This document shows, one piece after another, positions 17,257 through 25,659 of a stretch of 64,000 nt of DNA. Location: contig CATOSK010000005.1 of assembly GCA_951812535.1 (NCBI GenBank), forward strand, positions 34,622 to 98,621, given 5' to 3'. This stretch comes from an uncultured Dehalococcoidia bacterium (GTDB lineage: Bacteria > Chloroflexota > Dehalococcoidia > Lucifugimonadales > UBA3495). The stretch's first letter is position 1. Each line of letters begins with the position of its first letter. Made by a program: the position numbers and the translations under genes. A model generated the notes under the pieces. It was not told the origin of the DNA. It was given only the letters and a program-made list of their open reading frames with translations, and ran no database searches.

Positions 17257-17457
17257 TTACCTTTTCTCAAGCTGCAAATCTGACAAGTCCAGGTTCGGGG
17301 AACGCCGGGAAAGATACAGCATTTCCACTCCCACTACTTCGTTGTCTTTGTTGTAGTCCAGTACTACGCCGGGGGATACCTCTTCCGACTCTACTATTGG
17401 GGACGTGTCCAGGCGCAGGTACAGAGCGTCGGCCGAACTGTCTATCGTAAGTTTCAT
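17257..17457 (-). CDS. DUF2283 small protein
   Basis: A 66-residue protein, MKLTIDSSADALYLRL..., with the DUF2283 signature: a short beta-rich fold with SPGVVLDYNKDNEVVGVEML. The ATG at 17457 overlaps the stop of the DUF4258 gene (ATGA), so the two are translationally coupled. DUF2283/DUF4258 pairs are widespread small modules with a toxin-antitoxin-like arrangement; the biochemical role is not established. It is followed directly by the duplicated hydrolase tail. Confidence 0.85.
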   Translation of the reverse strand: MKLTIDSSADALYLRLDTSPIVESEEVSPGVVLDYNKDNEVVGVEMLYLSRRSPNLDLSDLQLEKR

Positions 17458-17672
17458 TGCAATCCTCTGGCGGCGCTGCCGAAAAACGTGGTTACTACTC
17501 GCCACGGTGTCGCCCTGGTGTTTGCGGCTACCCGTAACACGCGATTGCCAAATTCTGGAATCGGGCCAAAGAAGCGTTCTACGTCCGGGTCGTTTGGGTC
17601 TGGCAGCCGGAGGGATGAATTTTCCAGGACTCTTTCTACCCACTCCGGCAGAATTTCCCGCTCACCCATCAT
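17454..17672 (-). CDS. DUF4258-like small protein
   Basis: A 72-residue basic protein: MMGEREILPEWVERVL, then a conserved LPDPNDPDVERFFGPIPEFGN segment and RVLRVAANTRATPWRVVTTFF. This resembles DUF4258, a RelE/BrnT-like fold often found with an antitoxin. It overlaps the DUF2283 gene by 4 nt. Its start is 35 bp from the stop of the hydrolase gene. A role as the toxin partner is inference. Confidence 0.8.
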   Translation of the reverse strand: MMGEREILPEWVERVLENSSLRLPDPNDPDVERFFGPIPEFGNRVLRVAANTRATPWRVVTTFFGSAARGLQ

Positions 17673-17707
17673 GCTTAAGGCATGTACGGTGTATCTTAAG
17701 TCCGCCG

Positions 17708-18505
17708 CTATCCGAAAAACCCTCCGACCAACTCAATGAACCGCTGGGGGTGCTCGACCTCCGGGCGATGGCCGCAGTTGTCGATGATTTCCAGGCGCGA
17801 GTTGGGGATGGAGTCGTGGTAGAGCTGTCCGGCGCTTAGGGGGACTATGGGGTCTTCGCGGCCCCAGACGATCATGGTGGGCAGGCGCTTGAGACGTCCC
17901 AGCAGGTTGGGCAGCGCCGGGTAGTGCATGTAGGGACGCCAGCTCAGGCGGCAGGAACCTTCCAGGGACGTTTCCCAGTTTTCCATCTGCTCGGGGGAGG
18001 GCTCGTCGGGGCAGATGCTCTGGAACTCTTCCACCGCGTCCGGGTCCAGCAGGCTGCCGGTGATGTAGGCCTTGGCCACCACCTGGAAGATGTCGAAGAT
18101 CTCGCCCTCCGGCGGGCGCACTCCGGCGGCGGCGACCAGCGCGAGGCGCTTGAACTGCTGGGGACACATGACCGCCATCTCGGCGGCCAGCCAGCCGCCC
18201 AGCGAGAACCCAAGAACGTCGACACCCTCCAGCCCCAGGTCGTCCAGGGCGCCGAGATACCATCCCGCGAGGTCGTGGAGGTTCATCACCCAGTCCATCT
18301 CGTCGGAGTCTCCGAATCCGGGATGCCAGGGGATGTAGAGGGTGTGATTCTCGGCCAGGGCCTGGTGGTATCGCAGCCAGCCGGGGTGGCCCATTTCGTC
18401 GTGCAGAATCAGCAGCGGGTCCCCGGAACCGCCCTTGATGAGCTTGATCTGGGCGCCGGCTACGGTGACCATTTCTTCGGTAAAGGTGGTGGATGCGGCG
18501 GTCAT
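17708..18505 (-). CDS. Alpha/beta hydrolase
   Basis: A 265-residue alpha/beta hydrolase. The nucleophile elbow is GFSLGG (Ser101), the acid is in WGREDPIVP, and the base is in DNCGHRPEVEHP. These are soluble esterase/C-C hydrolase-type enzymes; an LLM or dioxygenase pathway product is a plausible substrate, but this is inference. The 3' end of this gene recurs nearly identically at 17158-17244 and in a diverged form near 15935-16000, each time next to a toxin-antitoxin-like module. Confidence 0.9.
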   Translation of the reverse strand: MTAASTTFTEEMVTVAGAQIKLIKGGSGDPLLILHDEMGHPGWLRYHQALAENHTLYIPWHPGFGDSDEMDWVMNLHDLAGWYLGALDDLGLEGVDVLGFSLGGWLAAEMAVMCPQQFKRLALVAAAGVRPPEGEIFDIFQVVAKAYITGSLLDPDAVEEFQSICPDEPSPEQMENWETSLEGSCRLSWRPYMHYPALPNLLGRLKRLPTMIVWGREDPIVPLSAGQLYHDSIPNSRLEIIDNCGHRPEVEHPQRFIELVGGFFG

Positions 18506-18695
18506 GGAAACTCCTTAGCGAAACGAGCATACGCTCCGGCGCGAGGGGCCGGAGGGGTGGTTCGGGGGGGTTGGGTTGATTGTCAGAGAGGGGACAACGG
18601 TTGTCAAGGATTGGGGGTGGGGCAGCACATGGATGTGCTGGAAGGGCACAAGATCATTTCACGAGCAGCCCCTAAGACAACGAAGAGATGTGGGT

Positions 18696-19043
18696 TTATA
18701 CTTTTTCTAAGGCAGCGATAAACTCATCGAGTTGACCACTCACATTAAGTGCGTGCCACCTAGCCTTGGTGTAAAGCTCCCGAAGTTTGTTAGCTTTGAC
18801 CTCGTTTTCACCCGTGGACGTGTAGTCGATTTGCTTGTTTTTGCTATCACGGATGCGGAGGGTTACCCTCTCGTCAAATTCACCATATGGCCCGTATTGA
18901 GGGGAGTCCTTGGAAATACTTACAGATAACTCCCCAATCCGAACTACAAACTCGTTCCTGTCCATACTGGGTGCTTCCCAAGACACTTTGCCCTGTTCGG
19001 TACGCTCAAGCAATCTAACCGCAACTTCAGAAATTTTGGGCAT
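18696..19043 (-). CDS. Hypothetical protein, cassette member C
   Basis: A 115-residue protein from ATG 19043 (an upstream in-frame start at 19079 is possible). The ends are helical (SEVAVRLLERTEQGKVSWEA and the C-terminal ELYTKARWHALNVSGQLDEF) around a beta-rich middle. It is clearly a paralogue of the adjacent 112-residue protein: LLERT..KV/I.W, the beta strands and the C-terminal ALN..QLD helix line up. No known family recognised. Composition is AT-rich compared with the neighbours. Confidence 0.7.
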   Translation of the reverse strand: MPKISEVAVRLLERTEQGKVSWEAPSMDRNEFVVRIGELSVSISKDSPQYGPYGEFDERVTLRIRDSKNKQIDYTSTGENEVKANKLRELYTKARWHALNVSGQLDEFIAALEKV

Positions 19044-19135
19044 TTTCGTCCTCGATCGGTCCACAGAAACTAGACCCACACTAAGTTATCGCCTGGAAGT
19101 CTGAACGGCAGTCCAAAATACCAGGATGACCTTGA

Positions 19136-19474
19136 CTATGTTTGGCTAAGATCCCCAAGCAGGCCATCCAACTGTTGGTCAATATTTAAAGCAACCCGTC
19201 TTGCATTCTTGTACAGAACACTGAACTTATCACCTATTTCGCTAGGTTCTAGCGTATCAGCGCCATAACTTTCGACTTCCCCTCCTTCCTTATCGAGTAT
19301 CTGGAGAAGAACACCCTCTTCAGGATAAGAAGGGTGCTGGTGAAGCGACACTACCGCAGAAAAATCCCCTACCACTGCGACGAAGGATGTCTCGACGGCG
19401 GTGGGCTTCCACCAAATCTTTTCTTGTAGAGTCCGCTCCAATAACTTGTCGAACACTTGAGCCATTTCTGCCAT
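19136..19474 (-). CDS. Hypothetical protein, cassette member B
   Basis: A 112-residue protein, paralogous to 18696-19043 (LLERTLQEKIWW at the N-terminus, LYKNARRVALNIDQQLDGLL at the C-terminus). ATG 19474 is one base after the stop of the membrane-anchored protein at 19476-19994, so translation is probably coupled. No known domain recognised. The shared layout suggests both small proteins bind the same partner, possibly the coiled-coil protein; this is inference. Confidence 0.75.
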   Translation of the reverse strand: MAEMAQVFDKLLERTLQEKIWWKPTAVETSFVAVVGDFSAVVSLHQHPSYPEEGVLLQILDKEGGEVESYGADTLEPSEIGDKFSVLYKNARRVALNIDQQLDGLLGDLSQT

Positions 19475-19475
19475 A

Positions 19476-19994
19476 TCAGTTACTCAACTGGACCCCAGTA
19501 AAATAAGTCGAACTTGCTAAAGACTGTAAGCTGGTCTGGATCTCATTCAGCTTTTCGTCGAATTCACCGACTCGAGACGGGTCGGTCCCTTCGCGTAACG
19601 CTCTTACAACCGCGTTTTCCATCGCCGCCAGTTGGGGTATCGCTTCCTTGAGGATCAAGGATTGGGTCTCAGTCAACGGGGAATGTCTTTCCGCAATGTC
19701 AGATACTGTAGAACGCAACGGCTGGTAGTTCTCCAGGCAAGCTTCCCAACTCTCCTCCCGATGCAACAGTTTGAGGCGCTGGATGGCAGATATTGCCTTC
19801 TGTAAATCAACCACGGTCAAAATGTTGGTTAGGCTATCTTGGGTTTTCTGGCTGGCTCTCTCTGATGCATCGGCGGCAGTTCTGGCTTTACGCGCTTGGA
19901 TGAATGCGCCGATGCTAAAAACAACACCAATCGCCGAAAATATCAAAGCGGCTATGTTGACGACAGCTTCCCAGTTAGCCACGAAAAAATCCAT
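19476..19994 (-). CDS. Hypothetical membrane-anchored coiled-coil protein, cassette member A
   Basis: A 172-residue protein. ATG 19994 is preceded by GGTGG at 6 nt and starts MDFFVANWEAVV. Residues about 10-32 form one membrane segment (AALIFSAIGVVFSIGAFIQA), followed by a long helical region rich in Ala, Arg, Glu and Gln. It is the first gene of a three-gene AT-rich operon. No domain recognised; no catalytic motif visible. A scaffold or sensor role is speculative. Confidence 0.72.
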   Translation of the reverse strand: MDFFVANWEAVVNIAALIFSAIGVVFSIGAFIQARKARTAADASERASQKTQDSLTNILTVVDLQKAISAIQRLKLLHREESWEACLENYQPLRSTVSDIAERHSPLTETQSLILKEAIPQLAAMENAVVRALREGTDPSRVGEFDEKLNEIQTSLQSLASSTYFTGVQLSN

Positions 19995-20114
19995 AGGTTC
20001 CACCGATATTATACAACCCTGCACTCGCGGGACGTCCCTATAGATGACCGTTGCTCTACCCAACTGCCGCGACCGTCCTGCATCGAGTAAGACGGCCGGA
20101 TGGGTTTAGACAAC

Positions 20115-20150
20115 GAACCGCCCGCCCTGGCACCCCAGGGCGGGCGGTTC
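20115..20150 (-). terminator. Strong hairpin, probably bidirectional terminator
   Basis: A perfect 16-bp stem (gaaccgcccgccctgg with ccagggcgggcggttc) and a 4-nt loop, downstream of the zinc-ribbon gene on the minus strand. The U tract is weak. Confidence 0.65.
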
Positions 20151-20191
20151 TTACGTTTGCGACGACGGTTGGCAGCGTCGGGGAGATGGAT

Positions 20192-20692
20192 TTAAGGGCT
20201 GGCTATCGTCTCTCCGCTGCCGGGGATGCGGTCTCGGTTGTGCCAGACGACCTCGGCCTCGCCCCGCTGCTGCATACGGGCCAGGTCCTTGCTGCAGTTG
20301 TGGTGGTTGCGGGTATCGTGGCCGTTCTCGGCACGGCACCACTGGACTACCGATTCCCACCAGACGTCGTTCACCGTCACCGGCTTTCCCCCCTGCCTGC
20401 GCTGGCGCCCGGCAGGTGCTGGGGCTGCCTCGGCCCGTTCCGGCACGGGCGGCGGAGGCGGTATCTCTATCGTCACGGCCGTAGGCTGGACGTCCTCAGT
20501 TTCAGGGATCACCTTGCCGCAGTAGGGGCATTTTTCCCCCGCCACGTACAGTTGCAGCATCTCGGTGTCCTCGTTCCACCGCCAGTGGGGTATGGTCGAA
20601 CACGCCAGACACTCGAAGCAGGCCCCATCGTCATCCCCGCCCAACCTGGTCAAGCCAGTGCCGCAAAAGTAACAGAAAGAGCCGCGTTTCAT
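20192..20692 (-). CDS. Zinc-ribbon hypothetical protein
   Basis: A 166-residue protein with two CxxC pairs at the N-terminus (CYFC and CFECLAC) and a third cysteine pair CPYC about residue 55, fitting one or two zinc ribbons. A proline-rich linker (IPPPPPVPERAEAAPAP) then leads to a basic and aromatic C-terminal domain (WWESVVQWCRAENGHD). No family recognised. The layout suggests a nucleic-acid- or protein-binding protein. It has a strong terminator hairpin downstream. Confidence 0.72.
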   Translation of the reverse strand: MKRGSFCYFCGTGLTRLGGDDDGACFECLACSTIPHWRWNEDTEMLQLYVAGEKCPYCGKVIPETEDVQPTAVTIEIPPPPPVPERAEAAPAPAGRQRRQGGKPVTVNDVWWESVVQWCRAENGHDTRNHHNCSKDLARMQQRGEAEVVWHNRDRIPGSGETIASP

Positions 20693-20813
20693 TCCAGTTT
20701 CCTCTTTTTCCTGTGGTTGCCAACCCCTTTCGGGGGTACAGACCGGGAACCTCGGGGCCCGGTAACGGCGTGGACATTATAGCCACTGCGAGCCGGTTCG
20801 TCACCCGGCCCGC

Positions 20814-22073
20814 TCAGCTCAGGCTCCGCACCCGGAACATCAAGGCGACGCAGACCAGGGTCAACACCAGCCCCGCCGCGCCCATCACGGTTATGGCTGT
20901 GCTCACCGATGTTGCGTCAGCGATCCAGCCGATTCCCAAGCTTGAGGCTACCACGAATCCCTGTCCGTAGGAGCGGAGGCTGGTGATGCGGGACCGCAGG
21001 GTGTCCGGCGCCAGTTCCTGGATCAATGTACCGTTGGTGGTTCGGAAACCGGACTGGCTGAATCCGAAAGCCGCTACGAGGATTACCGCCGGCACTATCA
21101 ATTGGACCTGGGCCATGATAATCACAAGTATCGAGCTGGACACTGCCAGACCCAGCACGACCCATCCTTTGCGGAAAATGAAGCCAAAGGAGGCTATGAT
21201 GAACGCTGCGAAGAAACCGCCCAGTCCGTTGATGGCCAGCAGGGACCCTCCGATGTCCGCCCCCTTTTGAAGGATTTCATCGGTGTACACCGGCAGCAGG
21301 AACATGAAGGGCTGCAGCACGACGTTGGGAATCAGGCCCAGGCAGATCAGGTTGAACAACGCCCTCTCGCCCCGCCAAACGTATACGATGCCTTCCTTCA
21401 GGTCGGCCATGACTGATCGCCGTCGCGACCTGTCCCCACCTTCGTAGTAGGGGGTCTTCATGGGGATAAGCGCAAGGACCATGAGGACGTAGAAGACGGA
21501 CTCGAGGACGAAGTTCCAGAAGAAACCCAGGGAGGCGATGAGCAATCCCCCAATGGCAGGTCCGACCAGGCGGCTGCTGGTGATGGTGAAAACGTTGGTG
21601 GCCAGGGCGTTGCCCAGGACTTCGCGGGGTACGGTGTTGGCAATCAACGCCTGCCGCAACGGCATTGCAAAGGAACGGCATACTCCCGAGATAACGACGT
21701 AGGCGTACGCATGCCAGATTTCGATGCGGTCGGACAACACCGCGAATGAGAACAGCATGGCGCAGGCGGCCATGATGCACTGGATGGTCATCAACAGTTT
21801 GCGCCGGTCGACCCGGTCTCCTAACACCCCCGCCCAGGGCCCGACAAAGAGGCCGGGGAGGGTGTTGATTGCTCCTACACCGATTACCAGCAGGGACGAG
21901 GAGGAAGACTCGGAGGAAAGTCTCTGGACCAGCCACCCCACGGTGAGCAGTTGCAGCCACTGGGCGTTGTTGCCGCAGAAGTTGCCAATCCAAAGGAAGC
22001 GGTAATTGCGATACCCCAGCCAGGTGTCCAGGGTGTGCATCCGGGGCAGGGCCGGCAGGTGCAGCAGCTTCAT
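20814..22073 (-). CDS. MFS transporter, EntS-like (MFS_3)
   Basis: A 419-residue integral membrane protein with about 12 predicted membrane segments. The first loop carries the MFS motif GVLGDRVDRRKLL, and the central loop lies between two six-helix halves. The start MKLLHLPALPRMHTLDTWLGYRNYRFLWIGN is typical of the MFS_3 group, which exports siderophores and small molecules. The substrate cannot be assigned. A second, distantly related MFS_3-type gene is at 44564-45910. Confidence 0.88.
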   Translation of the reverse strand: MKLLHLPALPRMHTLDTWLGYRNYRFLWIGNFCGNNAQWLQLLTVGWLVQRLSSESSSSSLLVIGVGAINTLPGLFVGPWAGVLGDRVDRRKLLMTIQCIMAACAMLFSFAVLSDRIEIWHAYAYVVISGVCRSFAMPLRQALIANTVPREVLGNALATNVFTITSSRLVGPAIGGLLIASLGFFWNFVLESVFYVLMVLALIPMKTPYYEGGDRSRRRSVMADLKEGIVYVWRGERALFNLICLGLIPNVVLQPFMFLLPVYTDEILQKGADIGGSLLAINGLGGFFAAFIIASFGFIFRKGWVVLGLAVSSSILVIIMAQVQLIVPAVILVAAFGFSQSGFRTTNGTLIQELAPDTLRSRITSLRSYGQGFVVASSLGIGWIADATSVSTAITVMGAAGLVLTLVCVALMFRVRSLS

Positions 22074-22212
22074 CAGGTTCCGCCATCGTCCAATGAGCGC
22101 TGCGCCCTGGCGCTCGGAACCGGGCGGAAAAGCACCGAATGAATCATGGTCGGCAGCATTGCATCAGTTTACATTATAAAAATGGTTCGGCAATATCAAA
22201 GAACGTGGGGTA

Positions 22213-22388
22213 CAGAGCTATCGCATTTGAGAGATACCACCATGCAGGTGCCGCAACTCGACACCCATATGCCGTATTGTCAACTATTGACTTGGGTAAC
22301 TTCTCGGGCATCCATCCCCCACTTTATCAAGGGGCGGCTGGTTCGCGAGCGTCAATGGGTCTTCGAGAACCCAAATGCGATTGCCCTG
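22213..22388 (+). mobile_element. MITE-like element, copy 1, with 10-bp target duplication
   Basis: A 176-bp element whose ends are inverted repeats: left CAGAGCTATCGCATTTGA, right end complement CAGGGCAATCGCATTTGG. It is flanked by perfect direct repeats ACGTGGGGTA at 22203-22212 and 22389-22398. It has no coding capacity. Two further copies lie at 40123-40299 and 41931-42106. No transposase is in the window. Confidence 0.88.
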
Positions 22389-22437
22389 ACGTGGGGTATG
22401 TCTCGAGGGACATAACCTGCCCCGGCTAAACCGACAG

Positions 22438-22474
22438 CGGCGGAACCTCCGCACTCCTGCGCGAGGTTCCGCCG
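22438..22474 (-). terminator. Hairpin downstream of LLM gene 22505-23371
   Basis: cggcggaacctc (22438-22449) pairs with gaggttccgccg (22463-22474) over a 13-nt loop. No clean U run follows, so the terminator call is tentative. Confidence 0.6.
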
Positions 22475-22504
22475 CCAAAGTTTTCGTGGTTGTTGCCCGG
22501 AGTG

Positions 22505-23371
22505 TTAGCCCGAGACGGCTTCCTTGAACCGGGTGATGGCCTCGATGTGCTGGTCCGGTCCCTTCAAGCCGGCCCGCATGGTGTTGATCGACAGGTGGGT
22601 AGCTCCCGCTTCGTCCCAGGCCGCCGCCAGCTTGTTCCACTCGTCCGGCCCGCCGTCGTTCAGGCTGACGCGGCCCTCAATCCCTATATTGGCGGGGTCC
22701 CGTCCCGCTTTCTCCGCCAGTTCCCGCATCTCGCCGATCTTCTCCTGCCCCTCGCTGTCCGGCTGGAACTGCGGAAACCAGCCGTCACCCATGCGGGCCA
22801 GCCGCCGGACCACCTGTGGGGCCCCGCCGCCGAACCACAACGGGATCGGACGCTGGACGGGCAGGGGGTTGATGCCGGCGTGGGTTATCTTGTGGTAGCG
22901 GCCTTCGTAGTTGACCACATCCTGGGTCCAAAGCAGTCGCAGTAGCTCAATCTGTTCCGCCGAGCGGCGTCCCCGGTTGCCGAAATTCTCTCCCAGGGCC
23001 TCGTACTCTACGTTGTTCCAGCCAATGCCGATGCCCAGCCGCAGCCGTCCTCCGGTCAAGACGTCGACCGCCGCCGCCTGCTTGGCGACCAGTGCGGTCT
23101 GCCGCTGGGGAAGGATCAGGATTCCGGTGGTCATTTGTATTGTTTCCGTTATGCCCGCCAGGTAGCCGAAGAGAACAAAGGGTTCGTGGAAGGTATCCAC
23201 GTGGCTGTAAGGACGTTCCCAACTTTCCCGTTTGCTTGCGTCGGCTCCCAGGACGTGGTCGAACACCAGCAGATGCTCGTAGCCCAGTCCCTCCGCAGCC
23301 TGGGCGAAGTCCTTCACCGCCGCCGGATCGGAGCCGATTTCGGTTTGGGGAAAAATAGCGCCAAGTTGCAT
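22505..23371 (-). CDS. LLM-class F420-dependent oxidoreductase (TIGR03619-like)
   Basis: A 288-residue luciferase-fold protein beginning MQLGAIFPQTEIGSDP. The motifs TTGILILPQRQTALVAKQAA and the LGIGIGWNNVEYEALG region are typical of F420-dependent TIGR03619 proteins. It is a close paralogue of the protein at 29174-30064. The likely activity is F420- or FMN-dependent oxidation in the cytoplasm; the substrate is unknown. It is divergently transcribed from the solute-binding gene at 23717. Confidence 0.9.
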   Translation of the reverse strand: MQLGAIFPQTEIGSDPAAVKDFAQAAEGLGYEHLLVFDHVLGADASKRESWERPYSHVDTFHEPFVLFGYLAGITETIQMTTGILILPQRQTALVAKQAAAVDVLTGGRLRLGIGIGWNNVEYEALGENFGNRGRRSAEQIELLRLLWTQDVVNYEGRYHKITHAGINPLPVQRPIPLWFGGGAPQVVRRLARMGDGWFPQFQPDSEGQEKIGEMRELAEKAGRDPANIGIEGRVSLNDGGPDEWNKLAAAWDEAGATHLSINTMRAGLKGPDQHIEAITRFKEAVSG

Positions 23372-23608
23372 TGTCGCCTCCTGCCTTGCTTTATTTCAGG
23401 CTCTCGCCCCGGACGGGTTCAACCGCCGGAACCAGGCCGTGGGTCTTGGTTTCCGGTCAGTATCATGTGTAGCGGTACGTGCGTCAACATCGCTGCGGGC
23501 GCGTGTGACACCACCATGCGGGTTATGCAGCCAGGAGTGTATGCCCGGCAAAAATCTCAACGTTCCGGCGCCACCCGGACCGCCCTTGTTTTCGGCGAAA
23601 TCCTGCTA

Positions 23609-23637
23609 TTGACAGGAAATTGGCGGTAACTTATATA
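23609..23637 (+). promoter_or_regulatory. Consensus-like sigma70 promoter of the seventh solute-binding gene
   Basis: TTGACA at 23609-23614, a 17-bp spacer and TATATA at 23632-23637. The leader contains GAGGGAGGTG (23652-23661) in the same relative place as in the tandem array. The 237 bp from 23372 to 23608 show nothing else. Confidence 0.85.
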
Positions 23638-23716
23638 TAGGCAGCCTTTGCGAGGGAGGTGACAGTTCACCTGCGTAACGCGTAACCGAATAATTGTTTT
23701 CCAGGAGTGACTACGG

Positions 23717-25540
23717 ATGATCAACCAATCACTGGCAATGTTGAAACGACCGGGTTTGCTGGCAGGTCTGGCAATACTGATCACGGCCTTGGCCGTGGCG
23801 TGCAGTACGTCCGCCGCCCCCACCGCCGCCCCCACCGTACCCCAGTTCTCGGCGCAGGCGATTCCCGCCGCAACCGCAGTCCCTGCTCCGGAAGCGGCCG
23901 CACCGGCTACTGATTCTGGTTCCGGCGCGGCTTCGGCTCCTGCCCCGGCCGCGGCGCCAACTGCGGCACCCCAGCCCACCGTTCCTCCACCTGCGCCAGT
24001 CGCGGGGCGCGACACGGCAATTGTCGTGACAGAGGCGGAGCCGGCCAGCGTCGGAGCATGGAGCGAGGGTTGTAGCGCGGAAATCCACAGCCTTGGGTGC
24101 CAGGACTTCGTCAGCGACTTCCTCACTTGGCTGGACGACCGCACCAGCGAAATCGTTCCCCTGTCCGGGGTCGAAAGCTGGGAACAGCAAGGCCTGGACC
24201 GCTGGCGCTTTTTCCTGCGTGACGGCGTCACATTCCACAACGGGGCCCCGTGGAACGCGGCGGCTGCCAAGTACGGCGTCGAATACAACGCCAACGTGGC
24301 CAACCCCAGCGCGTCCATCAGCTGGACCGGCCCCGATGTCAAAGGCGAAGTTGTGGACGACCTGACCGTCGACATCGTCTGCCCGGTGGCCTGCCCCATT
24401 TATCCACGCACAGCCCTGTTCGCGGACTTCCAGGACCCGGCGTGGTTCGAGGCCGCCGACGAGTCGGAGCGCTCCCGCCTCACTGTCGGGTTCGGCCCTT
24501 ACAAGATTATCGAGTACAACCCGGGCGTGGACACCAAGTTCGAGGCGTTCGAGGACTACAAGCCCAACGAAAACTGGTTCTCCCAGGCTCCCAGCATCCA
24601 ATACATCACCCACACCTACCGAGCCGAGGCGACGGTTCGTGCTTCCATGATCCAGACCGGGGAGGCCGACTGGGCCGCCGACATCGGTTTCGACGAAATC
24701 GTCCGGGTGCCCAAGCACACGAGCGGCAAGACCGCCGAGGTCTACACCCTGGTCCTCGATACCGTCTTCCACCCGGAACTGAAAAAGCAGAAGGTCCGCG
24801 AGGCTCTGGCCATCGCAATAGATTGCCAGTCCCTTCTGGACTCGCTGTTCGACGGGCGGATTCCCTGTCACGCGGCCATTTCCATGAAGGGGACCGTCGG
24901 TATCAATGACGAGAATTCCAAGGTCAGGGAATACGATCCGGAGCGTGCTAAGGAGTTGTTGGCCGAAGCAGGCTACGACCCTGCAAATGCAATCAACGTC
25001 AACACCCGCCCAGGCTCCAACATTCGCGGACTGGAACTCATGGAATCAACCGTCACGTTCTGGCGTGATATCGGAGTCACCTCCGAGCTGAATTCATGGA
25101 GTGATCTGGGTAAGGCACGCGAGGTCCAGATTTCCGGTTGCGGACGGTTCATTGACGAGCCGGGCTACAAGGAAGCCATGGATTGCGGGAGCCGGGAGCC
25201 GCCGGGTCCTTATTTCCAGACCTCCCACGCCTACGAGATCGCGACATCCAACGAGATTCTGGACATGCAGCGGTTCAACAACTCCCGTCTCAGCTGCTTC
25301 AGCCGCAGCAGCCGGGTCTGCATTCCCGAGTTCGAGGCCCGCAAGCTCAAAGCCAATGCCATCCCCGAAGGCGCCGAGCGGACCAAGGCAATGGAGGACC
25401 TGGCCCAGTTCGCCTATGACGAGGTCTTCTTCATACCTTACTTCGAAGTGGTCTATGTCTATGGCCTGTCGGAAGACATGGAATGGGAAGCCTATTACGC
25501 TCCACGGCTGAGGGGAAACACCATGCGGTTCAGCCAGTAA
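23717..25540 (+). CDS. Family-5 extracellular solute-binding lipoprotein
   Basis: A 607-residue lipoprotein, separate from the tandem array and on the opposite strand. AGGAG precedes ATG 23717 by 9 nt. The signal ends in the lipobox LAVAC with Cys29, then a Pro/Ala/Thr linker runs to about residue 95. SBP_bac_5 motifs are TFHNGAPWNAAAAKYG, CPVACPIYPR, HPELKKQKVREAL and the terminal RGNTMRFSQ. It belongs with the 1966-7861 type rather than the 51411 type. No ABC permease is adjacent. Ligand unknown. Confidence 0.92.
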   Translation: MINQSLAMLKRPGLLAGLAILITALAVACSTSAAPTAAPTVPQFSAQAIPAATAVPAPEAAAPATDSGSGAASAPAPAAAPTAAPQPTVPPPAPVAGRDTAIVVTEAEPASVGAWSEGCSAEIHSLGCQDFVSDFLTWLDDRTSEIVPLSGVESWEQQGLDRWRFFLRDGVTFHNGAPWNAAAAKYGVEYNANVANPSASISWTGPDVKGEVVDDLTVDIVCPVACPIYPRTALFADFQDPAWFEAADESERSRLTVGFGPYKIIEYNPGVDTKFEAFEDYKPNENWFSQAPSIQYITHTYRAEATVRASMIQTGEADWAADIGFDEIVRVPKHTSGKTAEVYTLVLDTVFHPELKKQKVREALAIAIDCQSLLDSLFDGRIPCHAAISMKGTVGINDENSKVREYDPERAKELLAEAGYDPANAINVNTRPGSNIRGLELMESTVTFWRDIGVTSELNSWSDLGKAREVQISGCGRFIDEPGYKEAMDCGSREPPGPYFQTSHAYEIATSNEILDMQRFNNSRLSCFSRSSRVCIPEFEARKLKANAIPEGAERTKAMEDLAQFAYDEVFFIPYFEVVYVYGLSEDMEWEAYYAPRLRGNTMRFSQ

Positions 25541-25568
25541 CTTTGGGCTAACCCAAGTTGCGAACTCA

Positions 25569-25599
25569 GCGCCCCCGGGAAAACCGGGGGCGCTTCTTT
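25569..25599 (+). terminator. Intrinsic terminator of the seventh solute-binding gene
   Basis: gcgcccccgg (25569-25578) pairs with ccgggggcgc (25584-25593), followed by TTCTTTG. Confidence 0.85.
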
Positions 25600-25659
25600 G
25601 TCCGCTCAAAAAGACCGCGCTTGAAAGACCGCGCTTGTAGGATCTGGTTTCCTTGTGCT

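Noticed and set aside
25609..25636. Tandem aaagaccgcgcttg repeat
   Set aside because: Two short copies only, next to a terminator; no evident function.
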